Shown here piece by piece: positions 7,566 through 12,212 of a stretch of 12,212 nucleotides of DNA. The stretch covers positions 1-12,212 of the forward strand of contig JAEZEN010000258.1 of assembly GCA_023433185.1 (NCBI GenBank), read 5' to 3'. The position numbers and the translations under genes were made by a program. Below the pieces are notes generated by a model. It saw only the letters and a list, made by a program, of their open reading frames with translations. It did not search any database and was not told the origin of the DNA. The DNA comes from Pseudomonadota bacterium. Lineage in GTDB: Bacteria; Pseudomonadota; Alphaproteobacteria; Rhizobiales; Kaistiaceae. Position 1 is the first letter of the stretch. The number at the start of each line of letters is the position of its first letter.

Positions 7566-8397
7566 TGATCAGAACCCTGTGCTCGAGGTGGAACTTGACC
7601 GCCCGCGCGAGCACGGTGGCCTCGATGTCGCGTCCCATGGCGACGAACGCGTCGGGCGACATGGCATGGTCCACCCGGCCGACGTCCTGCTCGATGATCG
7701 GCCCGCCGTCGAGCACCGGGGTCACGTAGTGGGCCGTGGCGCCGATCAGCTTCACACCACGCTCGTGGGCCTGATGATAGGGCTTGGCGCCGACGAAGCT
7801 CGGCAGGAACGAGTGGTGTATGTTGATCGCCCGCCCGAACAGGGCCGTCGCCATGTCGCTCGACAGGACCTGCATGTAGCGGGCGAGGATCACGAGGTCG
7901 ATCTGCTCCCGCTCGACGAAGCCCATGATCTCGGCTTCCTGCTCGGCCTTGCGGGTCTTGTCCACCGGCCAGTGAATGAAGGCGACGTTCTCCGCCTCGG
8001 CCCGGCGCCGCATCGTCTCGTGGTTCGAGCCGACCGCGACGAGTTCCATCGGCAGGTGGCCGATCTCGTGGCGGTAGAGGAGATCGTTCAGGCAGTGACC
8101 GAACTTCGATACGAGGATCAGGACCCGCGGCTTCACCGCGAGGTCGCTGAGCTTCCAGTCCAGCCCGAAGCCGAGGGCGACCGGACCGAAGCCCCGGCTG
8201 AACGAGTCGGCGGTGACCGTGGCCGGCGCCGAGAACGCCACCCGCATGAAGAAGCGCTCGGTCTCGGGATCGCCGTACTGGGCGCTCTCGACGATGTTGC
8301 AATCCTGCGAGGCGATCGAGTTGGCGACGGCCGCGACGATGCCGCGGCGGTCGTTGGAGGCGAGCGTGAGGACGAAACGCGCCGGTTCTGCTGCCAT
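7537..8397 (-). CDS. purU: Formyltetrahydrofolate deformylase
   Basis: PurU hydrolyses 10-formyl-THF to formate and THF, balancing one-carbon pools. The 286-residue protein has an N-terminal ACT domain ([20 protein letters not shown], about residues 8-85) followed by a formyltransferase-fold domain (from [17 protein letters not shown], residue 91). Catalytic residues are visible: Asn192 and His194 in [11 protein letters not shown] and Asp230 in [11 protein letters not shown]. The start is the ATG at 8397, matching the family N-terminus, with GAGAGGA about a dozen bases upstream. The frame remains open to 8502 but over intergenic DNA. It is the first gene of the minus-strand block and overlaps folD by 29 bases. 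The 154-base region upstream also serves the divergent NYN gene. Confidence 0.95.
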   Translation of the reverse strand: MAAEPARFVLTLASNDRRGIVAAVANSIASQDCNIVESAQYGDPETERFFMRVAFSAPATVTADSFSRGFGPVALGFGLDWKLSDLAVKPRVLILVSKFGHCLNDLLYRHEIGHLPMELVAVGSNHETMRRRAEAENVAFIHWPVDKTRKAEQEAEIMGFVEREQIDLVILARYMQVLSSDMATALFGRAINIHHSFLPSFVGAKPYHQAHERGVKLIGATAHYVTPVLDGGPIIEQDVGRVDHAMSPDAFVAMGRDIEATVLARAVKFHLEHRVLINGERTVVFR

Positions 8398-8444
8398 CGA
8401 AGAAATATTCCTCTCAGTGAAGAAAGGTGCACAGGGGTACAGCC

Positions 8445-8463
8445 GTTGCGGCGTTCCTGCAAC
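8445..8463 (-). other. Inverted repeat (hairpin) in purU leader, proximal
   Basis: GTTGC and GCAAC are separated by nine bases, able to form a 5-bp stem in the purU transcript about 50-65 bases before its start codon. There is no T-run, so it is not an intrinsic terminator. Role unknown. Confidence 0.3.
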
Positions 8464-8473
8464 AGGGCAATTC

Positions 8474-8496
8474 GCCACCCATCCAAGGGGGGTGGC
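8474..8496 (-). other. Inverted repeat (hairpin) in purU leader, distal
   Basis: GCCACCC and GGGTGGC form a perfect 7-bp stem around a 9-base loop, ten bases beyond the proximal hairpin. If transcription of purU begins upstream of it, the leader would hold two stacked hairpins. It lacks a T-tract on both strands, so a terminator is unlikely. Role unknown. Confidence 0.35.
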
Positions 8497-8551
8497 CGGC
8501 ATCCGTGGAAATCGCTAGTGCTCGACGAGGTCACAAGGCGGAACGATTCCA

Positions 8552-9286
8552 ATGGCGGAACTGGATACCGGAGGCAACAAGAAGCTCGCGCTGCTGATCG
8601 ATGCGGACAATGTCCGGTCGAGCTTCCTGCCGATCATCATCCGCGAGGCCTCCGCCATCGGCACCATCGTGGTCCGCCGCGTCTACGGGCATTTCGCCAG
8701 TTCCACCATGGCTCCGTGGCAGTCCCTCCTCCACGAATATGCCCTGACGCCGGTTCACGTCCCGCCGGCCTCGCGCGGCAAGAACGCCACCGACATGAAG
8801 CTTGCGATCGAGGCGATGGATCTCCTCCACCAGAAGAGCCTCCAGGGCATCTGCATCGCGTCCAGCGACAGCGACTTCACGACGCTCGCCAGCCGGATCC
8901 GCGAGGACGGGCTCGAGGTCTTCGGCTTCGGCGAGAAGAAGACCACGGCACCCTATGTCGCCGCCTGCGACCGCTTCTTCTATTGCGATCTGCTCCTCGA
9001 CCAGGAGAAGGAAGCGACCAGCCGGCCGCAGCGCGCGACGATCCCGCTCGACGAGATCGAGTCGGCGGTGGAAGATGCTTCCGGCGACGATGGCTGGGCG
9101 ACGCTGGGCATGGTCGGGCACGTCCTGATCAAGCGTCGGCCCGACTTCGACCCCCGAAATTTCGGCTACAAGAAGCTCTCCGACCTCGTCGCCGACGTGA
9201 CCGGGATCGAGGTGCGGCGCGAGGAGACGCCGAACGGCCCGTCGATCATGGTGCGGGTCCGGCCGGCAGCATCCCCCCGCCGCTGA
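8552..9286 (+). CDS. NYN-domain (LabA/DUF88-like) RNase-like protein with OST-HTH domain
   Basis: A 244-residue cytosolic protein. Residues 11-150 form a NYN (PIN-like) nuclease domain: the acidic metal-binding residues are Asp17 in LLIDADN, Asp81 in NATDMKLAIEAMD, and Asp106 and Asp108 in ASSDSDFTTLASRIRE. Residues about 165-237 (LDEIESAVEDA... GWATLGMVGHVLIKRRPDFDPRNFGYKKLSDLV) fit the OST-HTH/LOTUS fold, a small winged-helix-like RNA-binding module. The pairing suggests an RNA-binding ribonuclease, but no target is known from sequence. The ATG at 8552 is the first in frame, with weak AAGGCGG upstream. It starts divergently from purU; nadK follows 74 bases later on the same strand, so they may share a transcript. 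Confidence 0.9.
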   Translation: MAELDTGGNKKLALLIDADNVRSSFLPIIIREASAIGTIVVRRVYGHFASSTMAPWQSLLHEYALTPVHVPPASRGKNATDMKLAIEAMDLLHQKSLQGICIASSDSDFTTLASRIREDGLEVFGFGEKKTTAPYVAACDRFFYCDLLLDQEKEATSRPQRATIPLDEIESAVEDASGDDGWATLGMVGHVLIKRRPDFDPRNFGYKKLSDLVADVTGIEVRREETPNGPSIMVRVRPAASPRR

Positions 9287-9360
9287 GGCTTCGGCCGGCG
9301 CCGTTTGGCGTTTGACCGGCCGGCGTGCTACGCCCCATCGCCAGGGTCGAGAGGAGCAGG

Positions 9361-10143
9361 ATGGCCCCCGCCGGACGGAAACCCGAAGCCCTCGCCTTCA
9401 TCGCGTCGAGCGCAGAGGAAGCCCAGCAGGCGCGGGCGCGTCTTGCCGCGCGCTACGACGCAGTCGACCCCCACCGGGCGGACGCCGTGGTCGCCCTCGG
9501 GGGCGACGGCTTCATGCTCCAGACCCTGCATGCCTTCATGAATACCGGGAAGCCGATCTACGGCATGAACTGCGGCTCGGTCGGCTTCCTGATGAATGAG
9601 TTCCAGGAGGATGGTCTGCGCGAGCGCATCGCGTCCGCGGTCACGAGCTCGGTGCGCCCGCTGCTCATGCGTGCCACCGATGCCTTCGGCGAGACCCACC
9701 AGGCTTACGCGATCAACGAGGTGTCGCTGCTCCGCCAGTCCTACCAGGCCGCGAAGCTTCGCATCCTGATCGACGGCCATGCCCGCATGGAGGAACTGAT
9801 CTGCGACGGCCTGCTCGTCGCCACGCCCGCCGGCTCGACGGCCTACAACCTTTCGGCCCACGGGCCGATCCTGCCGATCTACGCGCCGCTCCTCGCCATC
9901 ACGCCGATCAGCGCCTTCCGCCCGCGGACCTGGCGCGGCGCACTGGTCCCCGACCGGGTGGAGGTGCGGATCGAAGCGCTCGAACCCGCGAAGCGACCGA
10001 TCAATGCCGTCGCCGACAATGTCGAGTTCAAGTCGGTGATCGAGGTCGTCGTCGCGCAGGCGAAGGACGCCAGCAGCCTCATCATGTTCGACCCCGACCA
10101 TTCGTGGGACGAGCGCATTCTCGCCGAGCAGTTCAAGTACTGA
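9361..10143 (+). CDS. nadK: NAD kinase
   Basis: NadK phosphorylates NAD to NADP using ATP or polyphosphate. The 260-residue product is the short form typical of alphaproteobacteria. It has the GGDG motif at 47-50 (VVALGGDGFML, catalytic Asp49), the region YGMNCGSVGFLMN (67-79), the NE motif at 119-120 in AINEVSLLR, the glycine-rich ATPAGSTAYNLSAHGPI (154-170) and TPISAFRPR (181-189). Start: ATG at 9361 with AGGAG four bases upstream; an in-frame ATG at 9325 would add 12 residues and has no comparable ribosome binding site. The 74-base gap after the NYN gene shows no terminator. It supplies the NADP used by FolD, although it is not in the same operon. Confidence 0.95.
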   Translation: MAPAGRKPEALAFIASSAEEAQQARARLAARYDAVDPHRADAVVALGGDGFMLQTLHAFMNTGKPIYGMNCGSVGFLMNEFQEDGLRERIASAVTSSVRPLLMRATDAFGETHQAYAINEVSLLRQSYQAAKLRILIDGHARMEELICDGLLVATPAGSTAYNLSAHGPILPIYAPLLAITPISAFRPRTWRGALVPDRVEVRIEALEPAKRPINAVADNVEFKSVIEVVVAQAKDASSLIMFDPDHSWDERILAEQFKY

Positions 10144-10225
10144 CGGGCAAGACCGCGCTCGCAGGTTGCGTTCACTGCGCGCATCGTGCAATTGTCGACT
10201 TTCATCGAGTGCGATTGGAAGACCT
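10144..10225 (+). promoter_or_regulatory. Gap before the low-GC GIY-YIG gene
   Basis: These 82 bases separate the nadK stop from the ATG at 10226. G+C falls through this stretch, so a boundary of the acquired segment may lie here. TTGTCG near 10194-10199 could be a -35 box, but I see no good -10 partner. GGAAG four bases before the ATG is a weak ribosome binding site. No terminator hairpin for nadK is evident. Confidence 0.3.
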
Positions 10226-10825
10226 ATGCCACGCCCTTCTGCCAAAAATGAGTTTCTAGAATTTATCCTTAGTCAATACTACTCTGGCGACTCTGGGCAG
10301 GCCGCGCGGCTAAGCGGGTACACAAGGCAGCAGATCGACAATTGGCGCAGCGGAAAGAACACACCCAGAGAGTCCACTATAACATGGCTCATTCATCGCG
10401 CTTTTGTTCCGGAATACAGAATAATAGTTGAATTCGCATATTTGGCTATCGATGGCTCCGAAAAACCCCTCCGATCGATCCTCAGCAAGATGCTCGAAGG
10501 CCACCACAAGTCAAATGGAATATACGCATTCTACGACTCCTCTGGTCAGTTGATATACGTTGGAAAAAGCCAAGGGAACCTCCTAGACGAATGCTACCAA
10601 CAAATTCGAAAGCCACCAAAGAAATCCGTCTTCCCCAGGGGGATTAGGCCTCCAAAGCGCCGGCTAAGTATGGTACGTTATTTGTCTGCATATGAAGTCA
10701 CAGGAATCGACTTGGAAGACAACGCAAAACACGTTGAAAGTCTCATCCTCAGAATTAGCAAACCATCGCTGAATTCAGTTCTTGGAACACTTCAAGACGC
10801 GGATAAGGAATTGGTTGCGCCTTAG
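10226..10825 (+). CDS. HTH plus GIY-YIG nuclease-like protein, probably horizontally acquired
   Basis: A 199-residue protein of unknown function. Residues about 22-58 (SGQAARLSGYTRQQIDNWRSGKNTP) look like an XRE/Cro-type helix-turn-helix. From residue 97 a GIY-YIG-like domain follows: Gly98-Ile99-Tyr100 in NGIYAFYDSSG, Tyr111-Val-Gly-Lys114 in LIYVGKSQGN, then YLSAYEV (152-158), a candidate metal-binding Glu171 in HVESLILR, and Asn183 in PSLNS. The arginine that follows YVGK in UvrC or I-TevI (NLRxR) is replaced by NLLDE, so catalysis may differ or be lost. G+C is 47.5% by count against about two thirds in neighbours, with ATA, AGA and CTA codons, pointing to transfer. Start: ATG at 10226 with GGAAG upstream; a GTG or ATG-like start in the GC-rich region at 10166 would add 20 unlikely residues. 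It converges on the nitroreductase gene, leaving 3 bases between stops. Confidence 0.8.
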   Translation: MPRPSAKNEFLEFILSQYYSGDSGQAARLSGYTRQQIDNWRSGKNTPRESTITWLIHRAFVPEYRIIVEFAYLAIDGSEKPLRSILSKMLEGHHKSNGIYAFYDSSGQLIYVGKSQGNLLDECYQQIRKPPKKSVFPRGIRPPKRRLSMVRYLSAYEVTGIDLEDNAKHVESLILRISKPSLNSVLGTLQDADKELVAP

Positions 10826-10828
10826 TTT

Positions 10829-11401
10829 TTATGTCGGCGGCTGCCAGCGGGTGACGAGATCGGCGAGGTTCGGGCGCGGGCGGTCCTGGTAGGGCACGGT
10901 CGAGGTCCCGATGTGGATGAAGCCCACGAAGCGTTCGCCGGGCTGGAGCCCGAGGACCCGGCCGGCCTCGGGATCGTAGGCGATCCAGCCGCTGACCCAC
11001 TGCGCCGCGAAGCCCAGCGCATTGGCGGCGAGGACGAGGTTCATCGCCGCGTTGCCCGCGGCGAGCAGCTGCTCGAATTCCGGAATCTTAACGTGCGGCG
11101 CCGCCCGGCTGACCACGGCGACGACGAGCGGCGCCTGGGCGAGCCGTTTCCGCTCCTCCTCCAGCTTCTTCTCGTCGGCGTCCGGGTGCTTCGCCTTGTG
11201 AACCGCCGCGAGCATCGCCCCGGCCTCCAGCCGTGCATCGCCCTCGAAGACGATGAAGCGCCAGGGCGCGAGCTTGCCGTGATCCGGCACGCGCGAGGCG
11301 ATGGTCAGGATTTCATCGAGCTGCGCCGCGTCCGGGCCGGGCTCGGCGAGGAAAGCGGAGGAAACCGAACGGCGGGTCTTGAGGAGGTCGAGAGCATCCA
11401 T
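10829..11401 (-). CDS. Nitroreductase family protein (YdjA-like)
   Basis: A 190-residue flavin-dependent oxidoreductase of the small YdjA/RutE-like nitroreductase group. It begins MDALDLLKTRRSVSS, with the Arg10-Arg11-Ser FMN-phosphate motif, followed by ASRVPDHGKLAPWRFIVF (residues 35-52), GNAAMNLVLAANALGFAAQW (116-135) and the GERFVGFIHIGTS strand (155-167) typical of the family. It probably binds FMN and acts as a homodimer on NAD(P)H, but the physiological substrate is unknown. The start is the ATG at 11401, which places the RRS motif where expected. The TAA stop and final bases sit right at the border with the low-GC gene, so the last codons may have been altered by the insertion. Confidence 0.9.
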   Translation of the reverse strand: MDALDLLKTRRSVSSAFLAEPGPDAAQLDEILTIASRVPDHGKLAPWRFIVFEGDARLEAGAMLAAVHKAKHPDADEKKLEEERKRLAQAPLVVAVVSRAAPHVKIPEFEQLLAAGNAAMNLVLAANALGFAAQWVSGWIAYDPEAGRVLGLQPGERFVGFIHIGTSTVPYQDRPRPNLADLVTRWQPPT

Positions 11402-11459
11402 GGCGGTGAATCTATCCGGCGTCGGGCGCCGCGGGAAGCGACGCCCTTGAGGTGCGCGG

Positions 11460-12212
11460 TCAGGTCGCGGCGAGCGCCTGGTCGAGGTCGGCGATGATAT
11501 CCTCGGCGTCCTCGATGCCGACCGAGAGGCGGATCACGTCGTCGCCGGCGCCGGCCGCCGTCCGCTGTTCGGGGGTGAGCTGGCTGTGGGTCGTCGACCA
11601 GGGATGGATGATCAGGCTGCGGGTGTCGCCGATATTGGCGAGGTGCGAGAACAGCTTGACGTTGGAGACAAGCGCGATGCCTGCCGCCTCGCCGCCCTCG
11701 ATGCCGAAGGTGAGCACCGCACCGGCGCCCTTCGGGCAGTATTTCTGGGCGAGCTTGTGGTGCCGATCACCCGGCAGGCCCGCATAGCTGACCCAGGTCA
11801 CCTTGGGGTGCTTGGTCAGGTACTCCGCCACGGCCCTCGCGTTGTCCGAGTGCTTCTGCATGCGGAGCGGCAGGGTCTCGGCGCCGGTCAGGATGAGGAA
11901 GGAATTGAACGGCGAGATCGCCGGCCCGAGGTCGCGGAGACCGAGCACACGGCAGGCGATGGCGAAGGCGAAGTTGCCGAAGGTCTCGCCGAGGATCATG
12001 CCGTTGTATTCGGGGCGCGGCTCGGAAAGGAACGGGTAGCGGTTGCTCGCCGTCCAGTTGAACTTGCCGCCGTCGACGATGATGCCGCCGATCGAGTTGC
12101 CGTGGCCGCCGATGAACTTGGTCAGCGAGTGGATGACGATGTCGGCGCCGAAGTCGAGGGGCCGGCAGAGGTAGGGCGTGGCCAGCGTGTTGTCGACGAT
12201 GAGCGGCACGCC
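11460..12212 (-). CDS. metY: O-acetylhomoserine sulfhydrylase (aminocarboxypropyltransferase), C-terminal part
   Basis: The frame runs off the right edge, so the N-terminal part is missing; the visible 250 residues are about 60% of the usual length near 430. It belongs to the Cys/Met metabolism PLP-enzyme family. The PLP-binding lysine is Lys32 of the visible part in HSLTKFIGGHG, preceded by IVDNTLATPYLCRP with the cofactor-contacting Asp. The long insert after it (GGIIVDGGKFNW, FGNFAFAIACRVLGLRDLG) and the tail HPWSTTHSQLTPEQ, IRLSVGIEDAEDIIADL are characteristic of MetY-type O-acetylhomoserine/O-acetylserine sulfhydrylases, which make homocysteine from sulfide. MetZ or a gamma-synthase is less likely. 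The 58-base gap to the nitroreductase start shows nothing notable. Confidence 0.92.
   Translation of the reverse strand, partial: GVPLIVDNTLATPYLCRPLDFGADIVIHSLTKFIGGHGNSIGGIIVDGGKFNWTASNRYPFLSEPRPEYNGMILGETFGNFAFAIACRVLGLRDLGPAISPFNSFLILTGAETLPLRMQKHSDNARAVAEYLTKHPKVTWVSYAGLPGDRHHKLAQKYCPKGAGAVLTFGIEGGEAAGIALVSNVKLFSHLANIGDTRSLIIHPWSTTHSQLTPEQRTAAGAGDDVIRLSVGIEDAEDIIADLDQALAAT

Larger units (their letters stand above)
8398..8551. promoter_or_regulatory. Divergent intergenic region between purU and NYN gene
   Basis: This 154-base gap must hold start signals for both divergent genes. No convincing -35/-10 pair stands out for either. The purU side has AT-rich bases (AATATTTC) just before the ATG and two neighbouring inverted repeats, listed separately. 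The NYN side has a weak AAGGCGG ribosome binding site before the ATG at 8552. I do not recognise a known folate, ZTP or glycine riboswitch consensus. Confidence 0.45.

Noticed and set aside
8398..8551. ZTP, THF or glycine riboswitch before purU
   Set aside because: I looked for the conserved core sequences of these classes on the minus strand and found none.
7444..9315. A 623-codon open frame on the plus strand across purU and the NYN gene
   Set aside because: It is antisense to purU and out of frame with the NYN gene; the low-complexity, Arg/His/Asp-rich translation is typical of a GC-rich shadow frame.
10164..10819. GGTTGCG at 10164-10170 and 10813-10819 as possible target-site duplication around the low-GC gene
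   Set aside because: A 7-base match between flanks of this size is expected by chance fairly often, and the right copy lies inside the coding region.

Overview
The window is dense, GC-rich (about two thirds G+C) bacterial chromosomal DNA. Short intergenic gaps, frequent stop/start overlaps and the protein types (a surE-pcm pair, purU-folD, a roughly 260-residue NadK, a SitABCD importer, a MetY-type sulfhydrylase) suggest an alphaproteobacterium, most likely of the Hyphomicrobiales/Rhizobiales kind. This placement rests on gene content and composition only. Most of the window is housekeeping, with one clear foreign-looking gene. No gene-free stretch exceeds about 160 bases, and I see no tRNA, rRNA, CRISPR array or insertion sequence.

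Layout. At the left edge is the 3' end of an unrecognised gene (+, to 565). It converges with a long minus-strand block read right to left from 8397: purU, folD, sitA, sitB, sitC, sitD, surE, pcm and an HD-domain phosphohydrolase (to 572). Within this block purU-folD (overlapping by 29 nt) recycles one-carbon units on tetrahydrofolate. sitABCD is a complete manganese/iron ABC importer with its own promoter, which is bracketed by two dyads that look like Fur-family (Mur/Fur) operators. surE-pcm is the classic nucleotidase plus protein-repair methyltransferase pair. On the plus strand, starting divergently from purU, are a NYN-domain RNase-like protein with a C-terminal OST-HTH/LOTUS-like domain and an NAD kinase. 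The right edge holds two minus-strand genes, a YdjA-type nitroreductase and the C-terminal 250 residues of an O-acetylhomoserine sulfhydrylase that runs off the window.

The anomaly is a single gene at 10226-10825, wedged between nadK and the nitroreductase gene. By direct count it is 47.5% G+C (285 of 600), about 20 points below its neighbours, and it uses ATA, AGA and CTA codons. It encodes a 199-residue protein with an N-terminal helix-turn-helix-like region and a C-terminal GIY-YIG nuclease-like domain whose usual catalytic arginine position does not hold arginine. Its stop codon lies 3 bases from that of the convergent nitroreductase gene. It is the best candidate here for something poorly described, probably a horizontally acquired DNA-binding nuclease or regulator.
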